From the NCBI GenBank assembly GCA_023128195.1, contig JAGMEL010000210.1, positions 1-24,678 of the forward strand: DNA of 24,678 bases, given 5' to 3'. Below, piece by piece: positions 13,921 to 21,741 of the stretch. Below the pieces are notes generated by a model. It saw only the letters and a list, made by a program, of their open reading frames with translations, ran no database searches and was not told the DNA's origin. Made by a program: the position numbers and the translations under genes. Every line of letters starts with the position of its first letter. Within the stretch, counting starts at the first letter, position 1. Source of the stretch: Caldifarciminota bacterium (GTDB taxonomy: Bacteria > Hydrothermota > Tepidihabitantia > SM23-42).

Positions 13921-15846
13921 TTATTTTATTAGCAACAGTTTCTTGGTTTGTGAAAAATTATCGCCGACTTTCAATTGTACAAAATATATGCCCGATGGCA
14001 TAAGTTTACCATCTTTATCTCTGCCATCCCATGAAATGGTAGAAGTAAGAGGTAAGAAGTCAGAAGTCAGATTAAAAATTTTTACTATCCTGCCTGAAAC
14101 GTCATAGATTTCCAAAGAAATATCTTGCATCTTACATCTTGCATCTTGCATCTGAAAACTGATTTCTGTTTTCTGTCGGAATGGATTCGGATAAATATCC
14201 AATATTATGTTATTACTTTTTTTATCAAAATATATTGCGTCTTCTTCTACGCCGGTTGGATTTTTCACGGGTAGAATCAATGCAGATGGATAATTAACAT
14301 CACGATAGATACGATTCAAGGCGATCACCGTATCTCCAGGTACATAAAGACTGTCTCCGTTGTTAAGATTAATATCAAAGCGAGGATAGTTTGATGATGA
14401 AATAACAACTCTTACTCGATGCCCCTGAACAAAGGTTAAACCTACATTTGGCATTTCAATTGTGACTTCATAGATCTCTCCGGGTGTCATTAATATTTCC
14501 TCATCATAAGATTCCCGAAAGCGCATCCGCCGTATCCCCTCTAAAACCAACATAGATCTGCCATCCGGATATACGTCGCAAAGGCGCACAGTAAAGTCAG
14601 TGTCAAAACAGTCTGAGGAAACATATAACTGCATGCTCACTTCTCCATCAACTACTAAATCTTCGGTAAGAACAGCGGTTGAAAAAACGACTGCATCATC
14701 CCGGTTTTCCACTTGCCATCTTTGGTCATATGGACCATGCAAAAGGAAGATACTGATGCCTGCACCGCCAATACTTGGGGATGGATCACGTGGATCATAA
14801 TAAAACGTATCGGGTAGATAGGTCTGTTCAGGCATTACCACAGAAAGACTGCCTGCAGGATGCAAGTAATAAGATGTGGAACTTACACTATCAGAAGGCC
14901 ATGCTTCACTAGACTGCCATTCATCAGTTCCCATCTGAAAATAACGAACCGATGGGAGTGTGTCATAACCATTTGGAACACCCCTTAACCAATAATCAAA
15001 AAACCCGAGCGCTTCTGTCTCTGGCACTCCTGCTGCATCTGGATACTCTAATTGTCCTTGTACTGTATCTCCTATATGATGGTGATGCCACGGCCCTATT
15101 ATGAACTTATGATGCTCCCTACCATTTGCTCCACCTATTGTTGTCAGATCATTAAAGGCACGGAAAATACCATATGAATAACTGTGATGGTCATACCAAC
15201 CTCCCATTAATAACATGGGAACATCAATCTCCTGTGGGTAATTCGAAAAATATTCTAAAAGCACCCAGAACAGATCATGAATTGGGTGCTCTAAAAATAG
15301 TCCAATATCAAATCCAAGCAATAAAATCATTATTACATATTCTGTTCTTAATGCTCCTCCGCAGAAATATCTTTGATAGTACTGCATATAGTCAGCAACT
15401 ATGGGAACACCACATAATAAATGTGGAGGCTGCTCTCGTGCTGTTTGATATTGTACCCCGCCAACTGCAGAAATGCCCCACATTCCAATATTACCATTAC
15501 ACCAACTCTGCTGTGCTATCCACTCAACACAATCATAGCCATCTTCGCCATGATTGGGATTTTCTACGGCGGCTCCAGCCGAACCGTAAAAACCCCGCCA
15601 ATCAACAATAACAAAAGCATAATCATCAGTATCAAGCGGCAGCCCATGAGTTTGGTACCACGCCTTGTTGTAAGGTGTCTTAATGAGTATAACTGGAAAG
15701 GCTTGCAATGTATCAGGAGAATATACATCAGCCGCAAGATATTGACTGTCACGCATAGGTATCCAGGTAGAGAAGAAGTCGTCTGAATACAGATTTTCAG
15801 AAAACAGGAATACAATGAATATCATAAAACATGATTTTTTAAACAT
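13921..15846 (-). CDS. Secreted CocE/NonD-type alpha/beta hydrolase with C-terminal sorting domain
   Basis: The product has 641 residues with signal peptide MFKKSCFMIFIVFLFSENLYS. The catalytic domain of the X-Pro dipeptidyl-peptidase/CocE family (peptidase S15 type) shows WIPMRDSQYLAADVYSP, FVIVDWRGFYGS, the nucleophile Ser at about 124 in GISAVGG, the Asp in GGWYDHHSY at about 217 and the His in GPWHHHHIG at about 252. A beta jelly-roll (PepX_C-like: FSTAVLTEDLVVDGEVSMQLYV, GHRVRVVISSSNYPRFDIN) follows. YPNPF at about 552 opens the sorting domain. Family members cleave acyl-peptide or ester bonds; the substrate is unknown. An AAGGAG-type site lies before the ATG. It is the last gene of the three-gene run, starting 15 bases after the previous stop. 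Confidence 0.9.
   Translation of the reverse strand: MFKKSCFMIFIVFLFSENLYSDDFFSTWIPMRDSQYLAADVYSPDTLQAFPVILIKTPYNKAWYQTHGLPLDTDDYAFVIVDWRGFYGSAGAAVENPNHGEDGYDCVEWIAQQSWCNGNIGMWGISAVGGVQYQTAREQPPHLLCGVPIVADYMQYYQRYFCGGALRTEYVIMILLLGFDIGLFLEHPIHDLFWVLLEYFSNYPQEIDVPMLLMGGWYDHHSYSYGIFRAFNDLTTIGGANGREHHKFIIGPWHHHHIGDTVQGQLEYPDAAGVPETEALGFFDYWLRGVPNGYDTLPSVRYFQMGTDEWQSSEAWPSDSVSSTSYYLHPAGSLSVVMPEQTYLPDTFYYDPRDPSPSIGGAGISIFLLHGPYDQRWQVENRDDAVVFSTAVLTEDLVVDGEVSMQLYVSSDCFDTDFTVRLCDVYPDGRSMLVLEGIRRMRFRESYDEEILMTPGEIYEVTIEMPNVGLTFVQGHRVRVVISSSNYPRFDINLNNGDSLYVPGDTVIALNRIYRDVNYPSALILPVKNPTGVEEDAIYFDKKSNNIILDIYPNPFRQKTEISFQMQDARCKMQDISLEIYDVSGRIVKIFNLTSDFLPLTSTISWDGRDKDGKLMPSGIYFVQLKVGDNFSQTKKLLLIK
14041..14070 (-). 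repeat. Seven-base tandem repeat (type B) in sorting domain
   Basis: Plus-strand units are AGAAGTA, AGAGGTA, AGAAGTC, AGAAGTC and AG. They encode LTSDFLPLTS before SWDGRD. A perfect array of AGAAGTC would place a TGA in frame at the third coding unit; the variant unit AGAGGTA avoids this. Confidence 0.85.
14123..14153 (-). repeat. Seven-base tandem repeat (type A) in sorting domain
   Basis: Plus-strand units are TCTTGCA, TCTTACA, TCTTGCA, TCTTGCA and TCT. They encode MQDARCKMQD in the loop after ISFQ. Because 7 and 3 share no factor, any frame of a perfect array reads the cyclic peptide MQDARCK without stops. Confidence 0.9.
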
Positions 15847-15861
15847 TATATGCTCCTTATA

Positions 15862-18078
15862 TTATTTCAAAAATAATATCTTTTTTGTCTGCGATCCTTT
15901 ATCGACCTCAAGCCTGCAAAAATAGACCCCGGATGGTAGAATATCATCCTTATCATCCCGGCCATCCCACGAAATGGCAGAAGCAAGAGGTAAGAAGCCA
16001 GAAGCCAGATTAAAAGATTTAACTATCCGGCCTGTAACGTCATAGATTTTCAAAGTGAAATCTTGCATCTTACATCTTGCATCTTGCATCTGAAAGCTGA
16101 TATCTGTTTTATTTCGGAACGGATTTGGATAAACGTCCAATTTTGCTCCGCACAAAGCGGATCTTACTTTGAATTTTGCATTTTCATAAATTCCTGTACT
16201 CCAGTTGAGTGCAACGCAATACGGAAAATCAGCTACTGGAAGACTATCAAAGACCGTTAGAGTCTCGCTGATATAGAAATCAATATTATTTACTGAACCA
16301 CTCATAAGGTCTATGAGAACCGCAGAAGTTACACTTGTGTCGTTGACCGTGAGCTTTAAAAGTTTGTCTGCATAGATATCCTCTGCTTCTATTCCGAACC
16401 AGTACACAATAAACCGCCCGCCCATTACAGTATCCTCAAAATTGGCATAGGCAAGTCTATTAAAAAAAAACGTATCTGCATTGATGTTCTCAAAATATGA
16501 TGAGAAATTCTGTGTGCTCTGCACTGCCTCATCGAAAACGCTGCAGATATTCTGAAGAGCATAGTATGATTCTTTACGGATGCAATTAGTGTCAATTTTT
16601 ACAAGATTCCATATATCAAATCTCGAACCATCCCAGTAAGTTTCTAAATAAAATCTATGGCTATCTGGTTCAAGGTTGAAGAATCTTAAGAACTTACCTG
16701 ATACTGGAGTCCACCTGTATTCACTTGTTGAATACCAGTTCCCGACACTGAACCACATAGTATCCAGTGCCGCAACAAACACACTAATACTATCACCATT
16801 TCCCACACTTCTCGACCATAGATTATACCATTTACTTTCTATTAAATCAAAATCATAGTAAGCATAACCTGAATCTCCCATGCCGTTCGGTGTCCAAATA
16901 CAAGAATCACCTGAAGCCAAAGGATCATAAATCGTTTCCATTGGCGGGAATATTTCAGTATAATCTTCGCCTTCAGAAGTAAAAGTATACACATCCTGTG
17001 GAGTATATACTATGCCGCAAAATGGAGCTTCACCAAAATTAAAATCTGTACGTTCAGAATAGTCATCGACCCAGTCAGACCTTCCCATATTATTTGTTAA
17101 ACTATGTAAGTCCCAATCAACAGTCCAGGTAGTTATCTCTATATCCTGTTTGAGATTGAGAATATATCTTCTTGCAAGGTACTTTGCCTGCGTTGTTTCA
17201 GATGAATGTTGAGGATTAAACGGATCAGGGCTCAATGGATCTGGATAAATTGAATCTGAAAGGAAACAGCCCTCAGTATCCCATATCTCAAGACTATTAC
17301 TAAATAATGCAATCGTATCTTTCAGGGCTTCTATTTCTTCCTCATAAGAGTTATAGGGACTCTCAAATTGACTATTTGGCGTCCATGTTAACAGGTTTTG
17401 AGGTGCTTCAGGCAGTGTCCGATAAGGATGTATGCCTATTTTATCCACATATTCGAAAATGTTGTTCTCAAGACAGAACTTGATGAATTTAATATCAATA
17501 AGTGCCGTCCCGCCAAGACAAATAACAGCATCAGAATCAATTGCTCTTATGACCTTTGCTGTTGAACACACAAGAGCAGAGTATTGTACAGGATTTGCCG
17601 CGGGAAGCCATGTTTCATCAAGATTGGGCTCGTTCCATATTTCCCAGTAATTCACTGTATCTCGATACCTTTTTACCACAGTATCTACATAAGCAAGCCA
17701 GGCAGCAAAGTAAACAGCACTATCTGGTATTGGAGGATACCCGTTCGGGTTGTATAAGACATTCGGGTCAGATAATATAAGATAAGGTGTGATACTGTGG
17801 TTAAGAAGCTGGTTTATTATTGTATCTATAGACGTAAAGTCATAGTATCCAATAGAATCGTGTTCAACATATCCCCATGGCACTCCAAGCCGGCACCACT
17901 TGATACCGGACTCAAACATCTTTTCGGTTATATCCTTACGTATAGGACCTATATCAAGCCAGATAGTATGTATTCCTATACCAGAACCTGTAATCTCCGC
18001 AGAATTCCTCGGTTCAAGATGTTCACTGGAAATAGAAGTAAATAACAGAAGAGAAATAATCAAACACCTATTCAACAC
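15862..18078 (-). CDS. Secreted GH39-like glycoside hydrolase with C-terminal sorting domain
   Basis: The product has about 738 residues. I place the start at GTG 18078: AAGGAG ends six bases before it and a signal segment follows (LNRCLIISLLLFTSISS). An upstream TTG at 18102 would overlap the preceding stop and precede the ribosome site. Residues about 25-310 form a clan-A TIM barrel: GIKWCRLGVPWGYVEHD, then YWEIWNEPN with the acid/base Glu at about 147, GIHPYR, and EIWDTEG with a candidate nucleophile Glu at about 267. This resembles GH39 beta-xylosidases and related families; the substrate is inferred only as a plant or microbial glycan. A beta-sandwich section follows, and YPNPF at about 651 opens the sorting domain. 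Confidence 0.8.
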   Translation of the reverse strand: MLNRCLIISLLLFTSISSEHLEPRNSAEITGSGIGIHTIWLDIGPIRKDITEKMFESGIKWCRLGVPWGYVEHDSIGYYDFTSIDTIINQLLNHSITPYLILSDPNVLYNPNGYPPIPDSAVYFAAWLAYVDTVVKRYRDTVNYWEIWNEPNLDETWLPAANPVQYSALVCSTAKVIRAIDSDAVICLGGTALIDIKFIKFCLENNIFEYVDKIGIHPYRTLPEAPQNLLTWTPNSQFESPYNSYEEEIEALKDTIALFSNSLEIWDTEGCFLSDSIYPDPLSPDPFNPQHSSETTQAKYLARRYILNLKQDIEITTWTVDWDLHSLTNNMGRSDWVDDYSERTDFNFGEAPFCGIVYTPQDVYTFTSEGEDYTEIFPPMETIYDPLASGDSCIWTPNGMGDSGYAYYDFDLIESKWYNLWSRSVGNGDSISVFVAALDTMWFSVGNWYSTSEYRWTPVSGKFLRFFNLEPDSHRFYLETYWDGSRFDIWNLVKIDTNCIRKESYYALQNICSVFDEAVQSTQNFSSYFENINADTFFFNRLAYANFEDTVMGGRFIVYWFGIEAEDIYADKLLKLTVNDTSVTSAVLIDLMSGSVNNIDFYISETLTVFDSLPVADFPYCVALNWSTGIYENAKFKVRSALCGAKLDVYPNPFRNKTDISFQMQDARCKMQDFTLKIYDVTGRIVKSFNLASGFLPLASAISWDGRDDKDDILPSGVYFCRLEVDKGSQTKKILFLK
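15979..16008 (-). repeat. Seven-base tandem repeat (type B) in sorting domain
   Basis: Plus-strand units are AGAAGCA, AGAGGTA, AGAAGCC, AGAAGCC and AG. They encode LASGFLPLAS. The length and placement before SWDGRD equal those at 14041 and 18209. Confidence 0.85.
16061..16091 (-). repeat. Seven-base tandem repeat (type A) in sorting domain
   Basis: Units are TCTTGCA, TCTTACA, TCTTGCA, TCTTGCA and TCT, identical to the array at 14123-14153 although the surrounding codons have diverged more. Confidence 0.9.
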
Positions 18079-18091
18079 CACTATCTCCTTT

Positions 18092-20161
18092 TTACCGAAC
18101 AAGGATTAATTTTTTCACAGATTTAAAATCACCAGTTTGCAGTTGACAGAAATAGATGCCAGATGGAACAAATGCACCTTTCTCATCCCGGCCGTCCCAG
18201 GAAACTGCAGAAGCAAGAGGTAAGAAGTCAGAAGTCAGATTAAAAATTTTTACTATCCTGCCTGAAACGTCATAGATTTCCAAAGAAATATCTTGCATCT
18301 TACGTCTTGCATCTTGCATCTGAAAACTGATTTCTGTTTTCTGTCGGAATGGATTTGGATAGATCTGAAGATATGAACTAGATACACCTACATCTTTATT
18401 CTCATTAACGCCTTGAGCCTGTAAAGTTATATCTCCAAATGCAGTCAGGCTGTCTCCTGCATCATCCCATACTGTAAAGCGGAGGTCATAGTCGCCTTCA
18501 CTCATGCCAGCAGTGTTCCATGCAGCAATAATATCGTTGTGAATTTGATTCAATGATTCATGTATCATGGTCCAGATAGTATCTCCATTATAAGCCCAAT
18601 ACAGTTTATATCTGTCATAAGTGATTGAGTTAAAAGGACCTACGTCTATCCACGCCGAGCCGTATATATCAATAGTCGTATCAACCATACCAGTAATAGG
18701 ACTGTCAATGGCAGTCACCATTACCAAAGAAGTATCCCATGCCTCAGGTTCATATTCAAAAAATGAATTGACTGCCAGAAAATAAGAATGTCCATGTGCA
18801 AGATTCGTAGATTGATATGGCCAGAGCGGTATGACAGAGGTGTTTACCATTAGTAAAGTTGCTCTATCCCACGAACTTACAAATGCCTGACCTATTCCAT
18901 CTACGAATGAAACCAAAGCACTGTCTTCTACACTGAGCGATATTGTGGCGCCGTCATGTGTACAACGGGTTGCATATGTTTCAGAATTGCCCCTACCGAT
19001 CATCTCCCCGAATATACAAGAATCAATATTGAATACTGTATTTTCCATTGGATACCAGTTCCACCAATATGCATACGTATTTACATACTCAAGATGTCTG
19101 TCTGACAAGGGAACAATAAGATTACTATAGAAATTATAGTCAGCAATTCCGTAGATATCGAATGTATCAGAACCAGGTATTCTAATAGCTGAACCACGAA
19201 TTACAGAGTTGCTGACTATAACTGAACATCCTGGCCAGGTTTCGAATGACCACCAGCATTGCCAGCATGTATCAGCAATGAATGTATAACCTATGCCATC
19301 CACTCCAGGTGTTGCTTCTGAAAATTCAAATTGTTCAACAGTATCCGGGGCTGGGAACTGGATATCAATGATTGAACCGTCTGGAGCCTGAAACCAGGGC
19401 ATCAGGGTATCGCAACGCGTAAAGTGAATAAAGCAGGAATCCCCCACCATAAGGTCTCCTACATGATACACATCTTCAAGTATTAGTGTTGATTTGTCAA
19501 AAATCTTTCTGAAGGTCCAATCAGGGAAAGTTGTGCGTGTTGCTATGTATGTAGAATTGTCATGGAGCTGAGCATAGTGCATAACCCCATTCGCATCTAC
19601 TGTAGCATCTGTTGCCTCAAATTTGGCACTGTCCACAAGCCAGACATAATACTGTCCTACATAATACTGCTCAAAGTGAAGATGTGCATTATTTCTGAAA
19701 ATAGCCTGTCCCTGATTTTGCGCATACAAGTGTCCGGAAAGAATCAGTTGCGCATTATCCACCAGAAGCGCACCTTGACCATAGATAATAATGTCGTCGT
19801 CTTGAACATAATTTGTATCTATGAAAAATGTGTCAGGTCCCGGTCCTATGTAAAGAATATCCCTTTTATCAGAAGCATAATCAAAATCTTTGTTTCTTGA
19901 GAAAGCAGTCTGTCCTGACAATAATCCTCTGCTCCTGGGGATATGCCTTGTGTAATCCTCAAGATGCAATGGGCTTTGAGTCGTATGCTTTTTTGTACCC
20001 AAAACTACCTGCTTATCCCGATTCTCAAGACAAACCTTGTCAACCTTATCCTGGGGAAAATTACTTTTATGAGCATGTAAATACGAAATGGATATAAGCA
20101 AAACCATAATAACATAAACAAAAATATTTACTTTTATTCTTACTTTTATGATTTTTTTCAT
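18092..20161 (-). CDS. Large secreted beta-helix-like protein with C-terminal sorting domain
   Basis: The product has 689 residues with a signal segment at about 8-30 (VNIFVYVIMVLLISISYLHA) and AAAAAGGA upstream of the ATG. From about 100 to 480 it shows loosely repeated short strands (DDIIIYGQGALLVDNAQLILSG; AIFRNNAHLHFE; WLVDSAKFEATDATVDA; TLILEDVYHVGDLMVG), the pattern of a right-handed parallel beta-helix. No catalytic motif is evident, so adhesin, lyase-like or structural roles are all possible. A second beta domain at about 490-585 precedes the sorting domain (YPNPF at about 601). It is the first gene of the three-gene run, and its stop lies 13 bases before the glycosidase start. Confidence 0.78.
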   Translation of the reverse strand: MKKIIKVRIKVNIFVYVIMVLLISISYLHAHKSNFPQDKVDKVCLENRDKQVVLGTKKHTTQSPLHLEDYTRHIPRSRGLLSGQTAFSRNKDFDYASDKRDILYIGPGPDTFFIDTNYVQDDDIIIYGQGALLVDNAQLILSGHLYAQNQGQAIFRNNAHLHFEQYYVGQYYVWLVDSAKFEATDATVDANGVMHYAQLHDNSTYIATRTTFPDWTFRKIFDKSTLILEDVYHVGDLMVGDSCFIHFTRCDTLMPWFQAPDGSIIDIQFPAPDTVEQFEFSEATPGVDGIGYTFIADTCWQCWWSFETWPGCSVIVSNSVIRGSAIRIPGSDTFDIYGIADYNFYSNLIVPLSDRHLEYVNTYAYWWNWYPMENTVFNIDSCIFGEMIGRGNSETYATRCTHDGATISLSVEDSALVSFVDGIGQAFVSSWDRATLLMVNTSVIPLWPYQSTNLAHGHSYFLAVNSFFEYEPEAWDTSLVMVTAIDSPITGMVDTTIDIYGSAWIDVGPFNSITYDRYKLYWAYNGDTIWTMIHESLNQIHNDIIAAWNTAGMSEGDYDLRFTVWDDAGDSLTAFGDITLQAQGVNENKDVGVSSSYLQIYPNPFRQKTEISFQMQDARRKMQDISLEIYDVSGRIVKIFNLTSDFLPLASAVSWDGRDEKGAFVPSGIYFCQLQTGDFKSVKKLILVR
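18209..18238 (-). repeat. Seven-base tandem repeat (type B) in sorting domain
   Basis: Plus-strand units are AGAAGCA, AGAGGTA, AGAAGTC, AGAAGTC and AG, encoding LTSDFLPLAS at the same site as at 14041-14070. Confidence 0.85.
18291..18321 (-). repeat. Seven-base tandem repeat (type A) in sorting domain
   Basis: Units are TCTTGCA, TCTTACG, TCTTGCA, TCTTGCA and TCT, encoding MQDARRKMQD. It differs from the 14123-14153 array by one base. Confidence 0.9.
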
Positions 20162-20179
20162 AACATCATCCTTTTTCTG

Positions 20180-20275
20180 CTATTTTAAAAAGAATACTTT
20201 CTTTGTTTGCCTGCCCGCCGCTTTGCTCTGGCAGGCGGGCAAAAACTCATCGCCTACTTTTAACTCACAGAAATA
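20180..20275 (-). pseudogene. Remnant of a C-terminal sorting domain
   Basis: Read on the minus strand, this gives YFCELKVGDEFL, an insert PACQSKAAGR, then QTKKVFFLK and TAG. The two flanks match the end of the 13921 product (YFVQLKVGDNFSQTKKLLLIK). Nothing upstream encodes the rest of a sorting domain, and the nearby gene at 20337-20846 ends in its own stop, so this is the tail of a lost gene. It carries a palindromic insert (20209-20240) placed in frame. It now sits in the probable leader region of the gene starting at 20161. Confidence 0.75.
20209..20240. repeat. GC-rich REP-like palindrome
   Basis: Two 7-base stems compete: GCCTGCC (20209) with GGCAGGC (20230), and GCCCGCC (20213) with GGCGGGC (20234), around a loop GCTTTGCTCT. 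The GC content is far above its surroundings, as expected for a mobile or dispersed palindromic unit. Confidence 0.75.
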
Positions 20276-20313
20276 GGTTTAGAAAAACTCACTAACCAGG
20301 TATGATAGATTTC

Positions 20314-20342
20314 TTTATACCCAGATAATTATTCCATCACAA
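20314..20342 (-). promoter_or_regulatory. Possible promoter for the three-gene secreted-protein run
   Basis: On the minus strand TTGTGA (20342-20337), 17 nt and TATAAA (20319-20314) precede the remnant and the gene at 20161. The -35 is only 4/6 and it overlaps the end of the upstream gene, so this is weak. Confidence 0.3.
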
Positions 20343-20846
20343 ATTTTTTGATATGTATAGAGAAACTTTTTTATTCTGATTGGCAATCCCAATTTTCCAT
20401 TGGTTCATACCTGTTCCGAGTTCCATCATTTTTATATTATGCACTTGTGCGGTCTTGTGTGCATCAAAGATATTCCAGCAATGGATGCCTAAACCAACAA
20501 GGAATGCCCCAATTGCAGTAGCGGCTTTCTGATCTCTTTCTTCCTCGGTCAGTGACTCATTATCTGCCTCTTGAGCACACTCATTTGCGATTCCGTATAA
20601 AACAGCAGTACTTATTAAAAAGAGTCCTCCTTTTAACCACTTACCGCAATACATCTGACCTATTCCCGGCATCTGAGCTGACAACAAACCAGCAAGCAAT
20701 GGATCTTTCGGAATGACGACCTCTTTTATTATTATTGTCCTTACCATGGGCTGGTTCAATATCTCGGTTTTGGTCGTGTCATTTTCAGCCCAGGAAATAG
20801 AATAAAAAGCGATTAAACCTATTAAAGATATTAAAAATTTATTCAT
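20337..20846 (-). CDS. Small exported/membrane protein, DUF5683-like
   Basis: The product has 169 residues with a signal segment (MNKFLISLIGLIAFYSISWA) and a good AAAGGAGGA ribosome site. The centre, DPLLAGLLSAQMPGIGQMYCGKWLKGGLFLISTAVLYG, followed by a second hydrophobic helix (AIGAFLVGLGIHCWNIFDAHKTA), has the 'PG-GQ-Y-G-W-KG' layout of DUF5683/TM2-like proteins, whose function is not established. The tail (LGTGMNQWKIGIANQNKKVSLYISKNL) looks like a terminal beta strand pair. It follows the lipoprotein gene by 110 bases containing a hairpin and may be cotranscribed from the sigma-54-like promoter at 21742-21757. Confidence 0.75.
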   Translation of the reverse strand: MNKFLISLIGLIAFYSISWAENDTTKTEILNQPMVRTIIIKEVVIPKDPLLAGLLSAQMPGIGQMYCGKWLKGGLFLISTAVLYGIANECAQEADNESLTEEERDQKAATAIGAFLVGLGIHCWNIFDAHKTAQVHNIKMMELGTGMNQWKIGIANQNKKVSLYISKNL

Positions 20847-20895
20847 ATTCCTCCTTTATCCACACTATCCCCTCGCACCCCTTGTTTCCTTGCTG

Positions 20896-20940
20896 CTTGA
20901 TGGGAAGGAAATAAAGCATAGGATTTTCCTCCCCATCAAG
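20896..20940. other. 16-bp stem hairpin between lipoprotein and DUF5683-like genes
   Basis: CTTGATGGGAAGGAAA (20896-20911) and TTTCCTCCCCATCAAG (20925-20940) pair with one mismatch around a 13-base loop. On the minus strand it follows the small AAAACAG...CTGTTTT palindrome (20941-20956) just after the lipoprotein stop. There is no long U-run, so it may be an attenuator, an mRNA-stabilising structure or a dispersed palindrome rather than a simple terminator. Confidence 0.65.
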
Positions 20941-20956
20941 AAAACAGAGCTGTTTT

Positions 20957-21718
20957 TTAAGCTTCTCCTTCTTCTAATATGAAGTAGTGTCTTATTTTCC
21001 ATGCCTCACTTAACAATATATAATATCCGTCATATCCATTAGGATCCGGTTCGGCAAAGAACTCGTACCTGACAAATATCGTTTCCTGGAATTTACCCCA
21101 ATTGTCTTCTGTGCTACCCGCACCATCAGAACCGAAACGGAATTGTGCTGATAATCTAATATTGGGCGAAGTTGTTATGTCGATCTCAGCAGATTCATCT
21201 ATTGTGCTTATATCATACACATATTCATACCAGGTATCTTCCCAATTCCATTTCATCTCACCAAATACATGCAATGTATCAGGGATTAAACCAATTGAGT
21301 GGAACCATATATCACGGACCTCAGCCAAAAGCCAGGCATCTATCTGAGTTACTGTGCTATCATAGTAAAGAGAATCCCAGATGTCAGGTGTAAACATCAA
21401 AAGAAAGAGCACTGAATCAATTACAATACCAGTGCTATCTAAAGGATATTTCTGGAAGTATTTATAATAAACAGTATTAGTTCCCTCAGGGATATCAAAA
21501 GTATCAGGGCCTTCCCAGCCAAAGGGCGGGCCGAGTAAACCTGGACCACTATAAGCACCAATATCAGTCATCCTTCCCATCATCATAAGGCCCTCAATCA
21601 GATTTTCCGCCTCGGTCAATTCTTCTTCATCAGACTGCTCCACACCGCAACTGATCAGGGTCACGAACAACAACGCAGCTCCTATTGCAACGATTCTTTT
21701 ATTGATTCTTTTCTTCAT
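20957..21718 (-). CDS. Predicted lipoprotein of unknown function under a sigma-54-like promoter
   Basis: The product has 253 residues. The signal MKKRINKRIVAIGAALLFVTLISC ends in lipobox LISC, with acylation expected at Cys24 and GVEQSDEEEL after it. The mature part is acidic and aromatic, with beta-type segments (NTVYYKYFQKYPLDS; DSVLFLLMFTPDIWDSLYYDS; ISTIDESAEIDI; FQETIFVRYEFFAEPDP). I recognise no family. GAGGAGG lies before the ATG, and a TGGCA/TTGCA-type promoter lies 24-39 bases upstream of the start. It sits directly downstream of the sigma-54 activator gene, so it is the most likely local target. Confidence 0.75.
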   Translation of the reverse strand: MKKRINKRIVAIGAALLFVTLISCGVEQSDEEELTEAENLIEGLMMMGRMTDIGAYSGPGLLGPPFGWEGPDTFDIPEGTNTVYYKYFQKYPLDSTGIVIDSVLFLLMFTPDIWDSLYYDSTVTQIDAWLLAEVRDIWFHSIGLIPDTLHVFGEMKWNWEDTWYEYVYDISTIDESAEIDITTSPNIRLSAQFRFGSDGAGSTEDNWGKFQETIFVRYEFFAEPDPNGYDGYYILLSEAWKIRHYFILEEGEA

Positions 21719-21741
21719 AAAGCCTCCTCAATTTCCTAATA

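Noticed and set aside
14041..18321. The repeated stretches as a CRISPR array
   Set aside because: The units are seven bases long with no spacers, and they lie inside coding sequence at homologous domain positions.
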